A stretch of 64,000 nt of DNA from Symbiobacterium thermophilum IAM 14863 (GTDB taxonomy: Bacteria > Bacillota > Sulfobacillia > Symbiobacteriales > Symbiobacteriaceae): assembly GCF_000009905.1 (NCBI RefSeq), contig NC_006177.1, positions 2,914,001-2,978,000 on the forward strand, given 5' to 3'. This document shows positions 16,697 through 25,456 of the stretch, piece by piece. The stretch's first letter is position 1. Every line of letters starts with the position of its first letter. Made by a program: the position numbers and the translations under genes. The notes under the pieces were generated by a model. The model ran no database searches. It worked only from the letters and a program-made list of their open reading frames with translations, and was not told the DNA's origin.

Positions 16697-17803
16697 CTAT
16701 GGACCGCCGCCCTCGTCCCTCGGCGGCGAAGGCGGCAGGACCGCCAGCACCTCGGTGCCTTCCCCGGGGGCGCTGCGCACCTGAATGCTCCCGCCGAGGG
16801 CGGCCATGCGCTCGTGCATCCCCGCCAGGCCCACGGCCGTTGGCCGGATGCCGGCCCGGCGGTCGAATCCGACGCCGTCGTCGGCCACGAGCAACCGGAT
16901 CTCGCCCTCGCCCGCCCGTTCCAGCACGACCCGGATCCGACTCGCCCGGGCGTGCTTGGCGACGTTGTTCAGGGCCTCCTGCGCCACCCGGAAGAGCGCC
17001 TCGCCCTCAGCGCCCCGGAGCCGCAGGGCCTGGTCGATCTCGTTCTCGACGGCCCAGTTCTCCCGCTCCGCCACCGTCTTCACGTACTCCGCCAGCGCCG
17101 GCCCCAGGCCGTGCTGCTCCAGCGTCGTCGGACGGAGCTGCAGGATCAGCTCCCGGATCTGGCTGTGGGCCGTGCGGGCCAATTCCTCCAGGTTGGCCAG
17201 CTCCGTCACGAGCTGCGGTTCAACCCCGGCGCCATCCCCGCCGGCTGCGGCACCGCTCGCGGCGCCGACCCGCTTCCGGACCGCCGCGGCCCGGAGCGAG
17301 AGCACGAAGAGCTGCTGGTTCACCGTGTCGTGCAGGTCCCGTGCGATGCGGGCCCGTTCCTCCAGGGCGGCGCCCCGCCCCGCCTCCTCGGCCAGCAGCC
17401 GGTTCTGCTCCGCCAGCCGGGAGAGCTGGCCCACCGCTTGCTCCAGGTAGGCGGCCATCTCGTTGAGCTGCATCTCCAGCTCCCCGATCTCGTCGGCGTC
17501 ACTCACCGGCAGCCGGGCCGAGAGATCGCCCCGGCGGATGCGTGCGGCGAGGTCCCCGGCGTTCCACAGCCGACGCTTGATGCCCCTGGCCAGCTGGAAG
17601 CTCCATGCGGCGGCGGCGAGCCCGCCCGCGACGCCGGCGGCGACGCCAGCCACCAGCGCCTCGTTCCATCCAAAGCCCTGCTGGAGGGCGACCCAGACGC
17701 CGAAGACCGCCAGACCGCTGGCCAGCAGGCCGGCCGCGGCGGTAACCGCCACCAGCTGCCACTGCAGCCCCAGCGTGCGTCGTTCTTCCATGCGCCCTTC
17801 CAT
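16697..17803 (-). CDS. liaS: Sensor histidine kinase LiaS
   Basis: A 368-residue membrane histidine kinase with two N-terminal membrane helices (about 15-70), a HAMP domain (IRRGDLSARLPVSDADEIGE), the HisKA_3 dimerisation domain with the phosphorylated H in RIARDLHDTVNQQLF, and an HATPase domain with the N box (EALNNVAKHARAS) and G box (VADDGVGFD). HisKA_3 kinases pair with NarL/LuxR regulators, matching the downstream gene. It begins one base after the LiaF stop region. The response regulator follows after about 170 bases, a gap with no other gene. A second ATG at 17791 is an alternative start. Confidence 0.9.
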   Translation of the reverse strand: MEGRMEERRTLGLQWQLVAVTAAAGLLASGLAVFGVWVALQQGFGWNEALVAGVAAGVAGGLAAAAWSFQLARGIKRRLWNAGDLAARIRRGDLSARLPVSDADEIGELEMQLNEMAAYLEQAVGQLSRLAEQNRLLAEEAGRGAALEERARIARDLHDTVNQQLFVLSLRAAAVRKRVGAASGAAAGGDGAGVEPQLVTELANLEELARTAHSQIRELILQLRPTTLEQHGLGPALAEYVKTVAERENWAVENEIDQALRLRGAEGEALFRVAQEALNNVAKHARASRIRVVLERAGEGEIRLLVADDGVGFDRRAGIRPTAVGLAGMHERMAALGGSIQVRSAPGEGTEVLAVLPPSPPRDEGGGP

Positions 17804-17804
17804 G

Positions 17805-18590
17805 TCAGAACACCCGGAACTGGGTGGTCGGCACCCGCTCGATGGTGATGTCGCCGACCCCGACGTGCACGTCGATGATCAGTTCCGCATCCGCGCCCGG
17901 CACGATCTCCTCCCGCTCCAGCGACACCGCGCCGACCCCGTCGCGCTCCTCGCCCAGGACGTCCAGGCTCCCGGTGATCGTCGCTTCCGCCCGGGCCCGC
18001 ACTGAGACGTTGTCGGGCACCCGCACCTTCGTGTCGCCGACGAACTTGGCGATCTCGATTCGGTGCACCCCGGGGGAGATGGCGGCCGTGGTCAGATCGA
18101 GCCGGAGGTCGCCGACGAAGGTCTGCAGGTGCAGATCCTCCTCCAGCACCCAGGGCTCGTTGCCCATCTTCAGGTCCGAAACGAAGTGGGTGCCGGACCG
18201 GACGGGCTTGTAGCTGCCGGACCGGGAGGACTGGCCGGACGAGCGCGGCGTGGTGAACACGTAGACGCCCACCCCCCGGCCGAACAGCATCGAGATGCCC
18301 AGGGCGATGAGCAGGAGCGGCCATCCCATGCGGAGGACGTCCCCGCCCGTGATGGTGGTGACGCCGGCCTGAGCCAGGATGTTGAACAGGCCGATGGCGG
18401 CGATCCAGAGGCCCACACCCAGGGTGAACACCCTCGGACGGCTCCGGCGCAGCCCGCTGCCGGCGATCGACAGCCCGATCAGGAGGAGGGCGGCCGCCCC
18501 GAACGAGATGCCGCGAATCCACCCCATGGTCTGCAGCAAATAGAGCGCACCGACGATGACCAACAGCAGTCCGATCGTATTCCGGCGCAC
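17805..18590 (-). CDS. liaF: LiaF-like inhibitor of the LiaRS system
   Basis: A 261-residue membrane protein. Four hydrophobic segments fill residues 5-110 (NTIGLLLVIVGALYLLQTMG and onward), followed by a soluble beta-rich domain of the cell-wall-active-antibiotics response/DUF2154 type (FVGDLRLDLTTAAISPGVHR, GVGDITIERVPTTQFRVF). LiaF holds the kinase LiaS off in the absence of envelope stress. The GTG start lies six bases after AGGGAGGGG; the upstream ATG at 18623 is less likely. Gene order F-S-R is as in other Firmicutes. Confidence 0.85.
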   Translation of the reverse strand: MRRNTIGLLLVIVGALYLLQTMGWIRGISFGAAALLLIGLSIAGSGLRRSRPRVFTLGVGLWIAAIGLFNILAQAGVTTITGGDVLRMGWPLLLIALGISMLFGRGVGVYVFTTPRSSGQSSRSGSYKPVRSGTHFVSDLKMGNEPWVLEEDLHLQTFVGDLRLDLTTAAISPGVHRIEIAKFVGDTKVRVPDNVSVRARAEATITGSLDVLGEERDGVGAVSLEREEIVPGADAELIIDVHVGVGDITIERVPTTQFRVF

Positions 18591-18670
18591 CCGAACCCCT
18601 CCCTTCGCGAAGCCCGATTCCATCCTACCTGAAGGACGCCCGGCGGTACAGGTACGCGGGTGCGAAAAGG

Positions 18671-18694
18671 GGCATCGTACCTAGGTACGATGCC
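18671..18694 (-). terminator. Perfect 24-bp palindrome after murE
   Basis: GGCATCGTACCT is followed directly by its reverse complement, AGGTACGATGCC. On the minus strand it is followed by CCTTTT, so it may end the murE transcript. A loop-free palindrome of this length could equally be an operator before liaF, which starts about 80 bases further on. Confidence 0.55.
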
Positions 18695-18770
18695 CTGAAC
18701 CATCCTCCAGGCCATGCACCCGTGGGACGTTCCACGGCCGGGCAACCCCTGAACGCGGCGGGCGGCTCTG

Positions 18771-20276
18771 CTACGCCCGCACGCCCCGGGCCTCCTCCCG
18801 GGCGCGGTCCCGCAGCGCGTCCACCGCCTCCACGACGTCGCCCCGCCAGGTGGTCGGGTGCTGCACCTCCAGCTCCGTCTCCTGCCCCTTGCCGGTGATG
18901 AGCACAATGTCGCCGGTGCGGGCCATGCGGATCGCCTCCCGGATGGCCTCCACCCGGTCCTCGATCAGGTGGATCTCCACCTCGTCCCGGGCCACGCCCG
19001 AGGCGATCTGCCGCGCGATCTCCATCGCGTCCTCGGTGCGGGGATCCTCCTCCGTCAGGACCAGCACGTCGCAGTACTCGCCGGCGATCCGGCCCATGTC
19101 GGGCCGCTTCGACGGATCCCGCTGGCCGGCCGAACCGAAGACCATGATCACCCGGGAGCCCGGCTCCTTGATCCGGGCCACGTCGGAGAGCAGCTTCTCG
19201 AAGCCGTCCGGCGTGTGGGCGTAATCCACCACCACCGTGAAGTCCTGTCCTTCGTCGATGCGCTCGAACCGGCCCGGCGCGCCCTTGGCCGTGCCGAGCG
19301 CCGCGACGGCGTCCTGCAGCGAGAAGCCCAGGGCCAGACCGGCCCCCACCGCGGCCATGGCGTTGGACACATTGTAGGTGCCGAAGAGGTGCGGGGCCTC
19401 CACGTCGGCCTCGCCCACCGGCGTGATGAGCCGGTAGCGGGCGCCCGGGCCGGTGAGGTGCACGTCCTCGGCCCGGATATCCGCCCCCTCACTGAAGCCG
19501 TATGTAAGGGTGCGCACTCCGGCGGGGATCTCCTCCGCCAACCGGCGGCCGTAGGGGTCGTCGATGTTCACCACCGCGGCCGCGCCCGGCTGCAGCCCGC
19601 GGAAGAGCCGGGCCTTGGCGGCGTAGTAGCCCTCCATGTCGCCGTGGTAATCCAGGTGCTCGTGGGTGAGGTTGGTGAAGACGGCGACGTCGAACCGGCA
19701 GTGGTCCGTGCGCCGCTGCTCCAGCGCGTGGCTGGAGACCTCCATCACCGCGCCCCAGGCCCCGCGCTGCAGCATCGCAGCCAGCAGCCGGTGAATCGTC
19801 TGGGGCTCGGGCGTGGTGTACCCCGACTTGCCCTCCAGCACCTCCCGGCCCAGCATCATGCCTGCCGTGCCGATCACCCCCATCGCCTTGCCGGCCGTGC
19901 GGGCGATGGCCTCCACCAGGAAGGCCGTCGTGGTCTTGCCGTTGGTTCCCGTGACCCCCACCATCCGGAGCGCGCGGGAGGGATGTCCGTAGAAGCGGTC
20001 GGCCAGGGCGCTGAGGGCCAGCCGGGCGTCGGGCACCACCGCCGCGCCGATGCCGGTCGGAACCGCCCAGGGGCGCTGCGTGACTACCGCCACCGCCCCG
20101 CGCCGGAGGGCATCCGGGATGAACTGGTGCGCATCCACGTGCGCGCCCGGAATGCACACGAACAGGTCGCCGGGCCTCACCGCGCGGGAATCGGCGGCGA
20201 TGCCGGTCACGGTGACGTCGGGAGCCTCCAGCACCTGCACGGGGTCCAGGGCCGACAGCAAATCGACCAACTTCAA
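18771..20276 (-). CDS. murE: UDP-N-acetylmuramyl-tripeptide synthetase MurE
   Basis: A 501-residue Mur ligase that adds the third residue of the stem peptide to UDP-MurNAc-L-Ala-D-Glu in the cytoplasm. The N-terminal UDP-binding domain is followed by the ATP loop GVTGTNGKTTTAFLV (about 110), the central motif MEVSSHALEQRR and the C-terminal domain VDYAHTPDGFEKLL. The specificity loop reads EEDPRTED, where meso-diaminopimelate enzymes usually have DNPRxEDP; the arginine is kept, so diaminopimelate remains likely. The TTG start is chosen because GGAGGG lies seven bases before it; an in-frame ATG at 20408 lacks a site and would add an unrelated 44 residues. It stands alone, outside a division/cell-wall cluster. 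Confidence 0.88.
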   Translation of the reverse strand: MKLVDLLSALDPVQVLEAPDVTVTGIAADSRAVRPGDLFVCIPGAHVDAHQFIPDALRRGAVAVVTQRPWAVPTGIGAAVVPDARLALSALADRFYGHPSRALRMVGVTGTNGKTTTAFLVEAIARTAGKAMGVIGTAGMMLGREVLEGKSGYTTPEPQTIHRLLAAMLQRGAWGAVMEVSSHALEQRRTDHCRFDVAVFTNLTHEHLDYHGDMEGYYAAKARLFRGLQPGAAAVVNIDDPYGRRLAEEIPAGVRTLTYGFSEGADIRAEDVHLTGPGARYRLITPVGEADVEAPHLFGTYNVSNAMAAVGAGLALGFSLQDAVAALGTAKGAPGRFERIDEGQDFTVVVDYAHTPDGFEKLLSDVARIKEPGSRVIMVFGSAGQRDPSKRPDMGRIAGEYCDVLVLTEEDPRTEDAMEIARQIASGVARDEVEIHLIEDRVEAIREAIRMARTGDIVLITGKGQETELEVQHPTTWRGDVVEAVDALRDRAREEARGVRA

Positions 20277-20411
20277 CGGTAGTCCCTCCTGCACATTAAA
20301 GCCCTGATTATCTAAGCGTCTTTCGACGTGCGGCCCGCGCATCCTGTCGGGCACGGCCGACAAAATGGGGGACGTATCGGGATTGTATCCAGCGGAAACA
20401 TAAAACATACC

Positions 20412-22293
20412 CGATCGAGTAGGAGGGGGCGGCTAGCCCCCGTCCTCTCACACCACCGGACATGCGGGTCCGCATCCGGCGGTTCGCCAGGATTGACGAG
20501 TCGCTTCATAGCATTCGGTCAGGCTTATCAGCCCCTGGGCACGCCAGTAGGCGTCGCCCAGGGCGCTGTTTAGTGGGCCACCTGCCATTCGCCACGGGCC
20601 TTTGCGGCTGTTGGCGAGTTGGTAGACTACCCATTCGGGCAAACCGAGGGCGCGCAACTCCCGAAAGCGCGTGCGTACACGCTTCCACTGCTTCCATACG
20701 CATGCTCGCAGCCGACGCTTCAGCCATCCTTCGAGTCTTTCAAAGGCTGACCTGGCATCGGAGAGCGCATAGTACCCAACCCAGCCCCGCAAGTAGGCAT
20801 TCAGGCGCCGGATTCGGTCCTCCATGCTCTGGCTGCGGTTGCGGTCCGTCAGCGTGCGGAGCTTGTCCTTCACGCGTTTCAGGCTCTTCGGGGCCAGCCG
20901 GATGCGCACTCCCCGGTGCTTGTAGAAGCTAAACCCGAGGAACTGCCGCTTCCACGGCCGGTCCACTGCGCTCTTCTCCTCGTTGACCTTCAGCCGTAAC
21001 CGCTCCTGCAGGAAGTGGCGCACGCTCCTGTAGACCCGTTCTCCCGCCCGCTTGCTGCGGACGTAGATGTTGCAGTCATCGGCGTACCGGACAAAGTGGT
21101 GGCCACGGCGCTCCAGCTCCTTGTCGAGGTCATCCAGCAGGATGTTCGCCAGCAGCGGACTCAGCGGACCGCCCTGCGGCGTCCCTTCCTCCGTCGCCAC
21201 GACCACCCCGTTCAGCATGACCCCGGCCTGTAAGTACCGCCGGATCAGCCGCAGCACACGCTTATCCGTTACCCGCCGCGCCACGCGGGCCATCAGCACG
21301 TCGTGGTTGACCCGGTCGAAGAACTTCTCCAGGTCCATGTCCACGACCCAGTCGTACCCTTCCTCCACGTACTGACGTGCCTTCCTGACCGCATCATGAC
21401 CCCGCCGCCCCGGCCGAAAGCCGTAGCTGGATTCGGAGAATGTCGGGTCAAAGATCGGCGTCAGTACTTGCAGGAGTGCCTGTTGGATCAGGCGGTCCAT
21501 CACGGTGGGAATCCCCAGCATCCGCTTGCCGCCGCCCGGTTTCGGGATTTCGACCCGGCGGACTGGCTGCGGTCTGTAGGTCCCCTGGAGCAGTTCCTCA
21601 CGGATGCGGCTCCACTCCACGCGAATCTGGTCCCGCAGCCGTTCGGTGGGGACACCGTCCACGCCGGGAGCGCCTCCGTTCCGCTCCACCCGTTTCAGGG
21701 CGGCCAGCATGTTCTCCCTGGCCACCACCTGCTCCATCAGGTTGCTGTGCTCCCCGCGGGGTGACGTTCCGTCTTGTGCCGGCTGCCCACTCCGCCCTCT
21801 CGCCGTCCCTTGCGGCTTCACCGCTACCTCCGGCGAGCAGGTCCCGTTCGGGGTCTTCTGCGTTTGTCGCGGGCTGCTCGAACGCAACGGGTTCACCCCT
21901 CTCCTGACGTTCGGCCCTTCCCGGTCGGGGCGTCCCCCTGCCGGTACTATGGCCTTTGCTGACTTCTGCCGGTTCAGCTGCGTCTCCCGACGCAGGTTAC
22001 CAGCGTTGCTGGCGTTCCCGGCAGATCTCCCCGGGTAAGAACGCTGACCTTCACCCCGCACCCGCCCCATCTACCGCACCGCCCTTTGGCAGCTTCGGGT
22101 TTTGCTGTGTTCGGCCAGCTCACCCGAGCGGCACAGCCTCCTATGGGGTTCGTGTTCCTCGGGTCGTGGCTTTGCCTCGGGCTTCCTTCAGATTCCGCCT
22201 CACGACGGACACCCTTGCCTTTGGCTAACGGGCTGGTGCTGCCTCGCCCGTAGCGGACTTTCACCGCCAAGTCAGCGCCCATGCCGGGCACAC
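20412..22293 (-). mobile_element. Intact class C group II intron (copy 2)
   Basis: The 5' end (minus strand) is GTGTGCCCGGCATGGGCGCT, the typical GUGYGCCC start. Domains V and VI and the 3' end lie at 20412-20490. It encodes a maturase without an endonuclease domain, as usual for class C. It is inserted four bases (TTCG) after the stem of the intrinsic terminator of the DUF4870 gene, which is the known target choice of class C introns. Length is about 1.88 kb. Confidence 0.88.
20448..21737 (-). CDS. ltrA: Group II intron reverse transcriptase/maturase
   Basis: A 429-residue intron-encoded protein that folds the intron for splicing and copies it into DNA during retrohoming. The reverse transcriptase fingers and palm cover residues 1-300 (GVPTERLRDQIR, SSYGFRPGRRGHDAVRKARQ, EEGTPQGGPLSPLLANILLD, catalytic VRYADDCNIYV). 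The X/maturase domain follows (DRNRSQSMEDRIRRLNAYLR). There is no HNH endonuclease domain. The ATG at 21737 follows GGGGAG at about 12 bases; upstream in-frame codons to 22070 lie in the structured ribozyme and are not counted. It is nearly identical to the start-less copy 1, so transposition was recent. Confidence 0.92.
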   Translation of the reverse strand: MEQVVARENMLAALKRVERNGGAPGVDGVPTERLRDQIRVEWSRIREELLQGTYRPQPVRRVEIPKPGGGKRMLGIPTVMDRLIQQALLQVLTPIFDPTFSESSYGFRPGRRGHDAVRKARQYVEEGYDWVVDMDLEKFFDRVNHDVLMARVARRVTDKRVLRLIRRYLQAGVMLNGVVVATEEGTPQGGPLSPLLANILLDDLDKELERRGHHFVRYADDCNIYVRSKRAGERVYRSVRHFLQERLRLKVNEEKSAVDRPWKRQFLGFSFYKHRGVRIRLAPKSLKRVKDKLRTLTDRNRSQSMEDRIRRLNAYLRGWVGYYALSDARSAFERLEGWLKRRLRACVWKQWKRVRTRFRELRALGLPEWVVYQLANSRKGPWRMAGGPLNSALGDAYWRAQGLISLTECYEATRQSWRTAGCGPACPVV

Positions 22294-22297
22294 CGAA

Positions 22298-22329
22298 CAG
22301 GCCCGCCCGGCTTCCGCCGGACGGGCCTG
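22298..22329 (-). terminator. Terminator of the DUF4870 gene, used as intron target
   Basis: On the minus strand CAGGCCCGTCCGGC and GCCGGGCGGGCCTG pair across GGAA, followed by TTCG and then the intron. It ends the transcript of the gene at 22369-22806. Confidence 0.8.
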
Positions 22330-22368
22330 CTGATCTGCCGATCTGCCGGACTGCCGCGGTTCCGCAGG

Positions 22369-22806
22369 CTACACGTCGATGCGGTCGACGAGCGCCCCGA
22401 CCACCGGGTAGGTGTACTCCTCCCCCTTCTGCGCCCGCATCAGCCCCATCACGCCGCACACGATCGTCGCGACGCCGACCGCCAGGTTAAACAGGCTGAC
22501 CAGGAACACCAGGGCCACGACGCCGCCCAGGGATCCGCTGGCCGCCGCGCCAACGGTGAAGAGCATCGTGAACGGGAAGAGGACCACGGACAGGAGAAAG
22601 AGGAACACCTGCACCCCCGCCGCCTGCTTGGCGTGGCGCACCACGAACGGACTCCGGGACTTCCAGACGAAGTAGAGCACCACCGAGGCGACCGCCGCCG
22701 CCCACCCCAGGGAGCCCAGGCTGCCCATGAACGCCGAGGCGCCGTTGAGCACCACGAGTCCGTGGGCGATCATGCCGTAGTTGCGGTCCTCGGTACCCGA
22801 ACTCAT
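22369..22806 (-). CDS. DUF4870 domain-containing membrane protein
   Basis: A 145-residue membrane protein with three or four hydrophobic helices. The DUF4870 signature is visible as RSPFVVRHAKQAAGVQVFLF, followed by long hydrophobic stretches and the ending YPVVGALVDRI. Function is unknown for the family; many members look like small channel or scaffold proteins. The second ATG at 22806 is chosen because GGAGGGG lies six bases before it. It lies 80 bases downstream of the phosphohexomutase, from which it may be co-transcribed. Its terminator is the intron insertion site. Confidence 0.8.
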   Translation of the reverse strand: MSSGTEDRNYGMIAHGLVVLNGASAFMGSLGSLGWAAAVASVVLYFVWKSRSPFVVRHAKQAAGVQVFLFLLSVVLFPFTMLFTVGAAASGSLGGVVALVFLVSLFNLAVGVATIVCGVMGLMRAQKGEEYTYPVVGALVDRIDV

Positions 22807-22885
22807 CCCCATCCCCTCCAGCCGGTTGCGCACGAGCCGCCGCCCTGACGGCTGTCCAATCCCGGCGGCCCGCACGTCTGTATTC

Positions 22886-24646
22886 CTATTCTATTCTTTC
22901 ACCGGCCGGTTCACCGGCCCCTCCCGAGAGCCCCATCCGGGCCAGGGCGTCGGCCATCACCCGGTCCCGCAGGGCGACGGCATCGGCCGCGTCGGCACCC
23001 ACCACCGAAACGTACACCTTCAGCTTCGGTTCGGTGCCCGACGGCCGCACCATGACGAAGCCGCCGTCGGCGAAGCGGTAGTGCAGCACCTCCGCCCGCC
23101 CCAGCTGGAGCGGGTAAGTGCGGCCGGTGGCCACTTCCACGCCGGTGCCCGCGGCGTAGTCGTCGCGGTAGGCGACGGGGACGCCGGCGAAGGCCCGGGG
23201 AGGGTCGGCCCGCAGGGCCGCCATCAGGGACCGGATCCGGGCCTGCCCGTCCCGGCCCGGCAGGGTGACGTTGTGCAGCCCCTCCTGGAAGTAGCCGTGG
23301 CGCTGCCAGATCGCCTCCAGCGCGTCCAGCAGGGTGCGCCCCTCCGCCTTGTGGTGGGCGGCGGCGTCGGCGACCAGCAGGGCGGCCATCACCGCGTCCT
23401 TGTCCCGCACGAAGGTCGCGGCCAGGTAGCCGTAGCTCTCCTCGAAGCCGAAGAGGAACTCGTGGCTGCCCGTCTCTTCGAACTCCTTGATCTTCTCGCC
23501 GATGAACTTGAACCCCGTGTGCGTCTCCAGCAGGGTCACCCCGTACTCCCGGCAGAGGGAGGCGACCAGGTTGGATGTGGCGATGGTCTTGATCACGGCG
23601 CCGTTGGCCGGCAGCGTCCCCGCCTCTGCCCGGGAGCGCAGGATCTGCTCCGCCAGGATCGCCCCGATCTGGTTGCCCGTCAGCGCCCGGTAGCCGCCCT
23701 CCCGGTCCCGGACCAGCACGCCGAGCCGGTCGGCGTCGGGATCCGTGGCCAGGATCAGGTCGGGACGGCCGGAAGCGGCGCGGCGCAGCGCGATCTCGTA
23801 CACCTCCGGTTCCTCCGGGTTCGGCTTGGCCACGGTGGGGAAGCCGGGGTCAGGCTCCGCCTGCTCGGCCACCACCTCCACGGGGAAGCCGGCCCGCTCC
23901 AGCACGGTCCGCACCGGCACGAGCCCCGTGCCGTGCAGCGGCGTATACAGGATGCGCAACGCGTGCCGCTGGGTGGGCGAAGCCGAGACGAGCCCCAGCA
24001 GCCGACTGTAGTAAGCCTCGTCCACCTCCGGCGGGACCGGCCGCAGGAGCCCCCGGGTACGGGCCTCCCCCTCGGCCATCGGCCGGATCGAGCGGATGTC
24101 GCCCACCGCCTGCATGGCGGCCTGGATCTGACCGGCCCGGTCCGGCGGCACCTGGCCGCCGTCCTCCCAGTACACCTTGTACCCGTTGTACTCGGGCGGG
24201 TTGTGGCTGGCAGTGATGACGATGCCCGCCGCCGCGCCCAGCTTCCGCACGGCGAAGGAGAGCATGGGCGTGGGCCGCAGCCCCTCCCACAGGTGCGCGA
24301 CGACCCCGTTGGCGGCCAGGGTGAAGGCCGCCTCGCGGGCGAACTCGGCCGAGCGCCGGCGGGAGTCGTGGGCGATGACGACGCCCCTGCGCAGGGCGTC
24401 GGGGCCCGTGGCGCGAAGCGCCTCCGCCAGCCCCTGCGTGGCCAGGCGAACCATGTACCGGTTGATGCGGTTGGTGCCCGCGCCGATGACCCCCCGCAGC
24501 CCGCCCGTGCCGAACGCGAGCATCTGATAGAAGCGGTCCTCGATTTCCCGGGGATCGCCGGCGACGCCGGCCAGTTCCCGGCGGGTCTCCTCATCGAAGT
24601 ACGGATCCTCGCTCCAGAGCCGGAAGCGTTCCATGACCGTGGACAT
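22886..24646 (-). CDS. Phosphoglucomutase/phosphomannomutase family protein
   Basis: A 586-residue alpha-D-phosphohexomutase interconverting hexose 1- and 6-phosphates. The phosphoserine loop is GIVITASHNPPEYNGYKVYW (about 150), the metal loop is ILATDPDADRLGVLVRDREG (about 300), the sugar loop is FGFEESYGY (about 395) and the phosphate-binding loop is MVRPSGTEPKLKVYVSV near the end. The length of nearly 590 residues and the wording of these loops fit the PgcA type of Firmicutes. The ATG at 24646 lies nine bases after GAGGAGG; the open frame continues upstream to 24760 without a plausible start. It supplies glucose-1-phosphate for polysaccharides and teichoic-type polymers. Confidence 0.92.
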   Translation of the reverse strand: MSTVMERFRLWSEDPYFDEETRRELAGVAGDPREIEDRFYQMLAFGTGGLRGVIGAGTNRINRYMVRLATQGLAEALRATGPDALRRGVVIAHDSRRRSAEFAREAAFTLAANGVVAHLWEGLRPTPMLSFAVRKLGAAAGIVITASHNPPEYNGYKVYWEDGGQVPPDRAGQIQAAMQAVGDIRSIRPMAEGEARTRGLLRPVPPEVDEAYYSRLLGLVSASPTQRHALRILYTPLHGTGLVPVRTVLERAGFPVEVVAEQAEPDPGFPTVAKPNPEEPEVYEIALRRAASGRPDLILATDPDADRLGVLVRDREGGYRALTGNQIGAILAEQILRSRAEAGTLPANGAVIKTIATSNLVASLCREYGVTLLETHTGFKFIGEKIKEFEETGSHEFLFGFEESYGYLAATFVRDKDAVMAALLVADAAAHHKAEGRTLLDALEAIWQRHGYFQEGLHNVTLPGRDGQARIRSLMAALRADPPRAFAGVPVAYRDDYAAGTGVEVATGRTYPLQLGRAEVLHYRFADGGFVMVRPSGTEPKLKVYVSVVGADAADAVALRDRVMADALARMGLSGGAGEPAGERIE

Positions 24647-24775
24647 GCACCAGATCCTCCTCGTCTTGCGCCGGTAACCGCGCAGGCGCGCGGACCCGGC
24701 CGCGCCCCGGTGGGCGGCGCGGCTCCGGTCGGTACCGCCACGGCCCGGCAGCCCCGCCACGCCGGACCGTGCCGC

Positions 24776-25264
24776 CTACTGAACCTGCACCTTCACCGGC
24801 CCCACGGTACGCGGCTCGATGACAGTGGGCTGGGTCTTGCCCGCCTCCTGCACCACCGTCACCGCATCCAGCCGGACCGAGACCTCGTAGGTGCCCGGCT
24901 CGACCCGTTCGCCCTCCTTGTTCCGGTAGGTCCAGGCCACCACGTACTCCTTGGACACGCCCGGCGAGAGGTTGAGGATCCTCGGGTCGCCGTCTCTGAG
25001 GATGTCAAACGGCTGCTCCAGGACGGTCTGGCCGTTGCGCGTGACGATCATGGTGTAGCGGGCATCGGCGGTATACTCGATGACCTGCACCTTGTCGGTG
25101 GGGTTGCTCAGCACCATCCGGGCCGTCCAGTGGTTCTCGTTCTGTTGCACGTCCTCCAGGGTGAGGTTCAGGTTGCCCCACTGGGGCCCCTGCGCCCGGC
25201 CGCAGCCAGCCAGGCTCAGCGCAAGCGCAAGGACGACGAGCACGGGAAACAGGACACGCCGCAT
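24776..25264 (-). CDS. Lipoprotein with BsuPI-type proteinase-inhibitor domain
   Basis: A 162-residue secreted protein. Residues 1-21 are a lipoprotein signal with lipobox LSLAGC, so it should be anchored to the outer face of the membrane. The rest is a single beta-sandwich of the BsuPI type (WTARMVLSNPTDKVQVIEYT, SPGVSKEYVVAWTY, VEPGTYEVSVRLDAV), first described as an inhibitor of an intracellular protease in Bacillus. In secreted proteins the domain may serve as a binding module, so inhibition is not certain. It ends about 130 bases before the phosphohexomutase start and is divergent from the secreted glucosaminidase gene. Confidence 0.75.
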   Translation of the reverse strand: MRRVLFPVLVVLALALSLAGCGRAQGPQWGNLNLTLEDVQQNENHWTARMVLSNPTDKVQVIEYTADARYTMIVTRNGQTVLEQPFDILRDGDPRILNLSPGVSKEYVVAWTYRNKEGERVEPGTYEVSVRLDAVTVVQEAGKTQPTVIEPRTVGPVKVQVQ

Positions 25265-25409
25265 CTCTGCACCTCTTCTGCGATGGTCTCAGTGTAGTCT
25301 TGCCCTACCCAACAGCGATACGACACGGCCCCGCGTCCTCCTCCCCGCCCTGGGAAAAACGCACAGTAGGATATTGACCTGAAACATTGCAGGGCCAGAA
25401 TGCGTCGAA

Positions 25410-25437
25410 GTTGACAGAGCCTCTGTATCCTGTCAAC
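25410..25437 (+). promoter_or_regulatory. Inverted repeat GTTGACAG...CTGTCAAC before the glucosaminidase gene
   Basis: Perfect 8-bp arms separated by 12 bases, ending five bases before the GGAGG of the next gene. It contains a TTGACA, but no matching -10 box was seen at the right distance. An operator or a leader hairpin are both possible. Confidence 0.4.
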
Positions 25438-25456
25438 TGACGGAGGAATGACGACG

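Noticed and set aside
20277-20408. Longer MurE start at ATG 20408
   Set aside because: It lacks a ribosome binding site and adds 44 residues unlike the family, whereas TTG 20276 has GGAGGG seven bases upstream.
22781-25297. 838-residue plus-strand frame
   Set aside because: Antisense shadow of the phosphohexomutase and lipoprotein genes, for the same reason.
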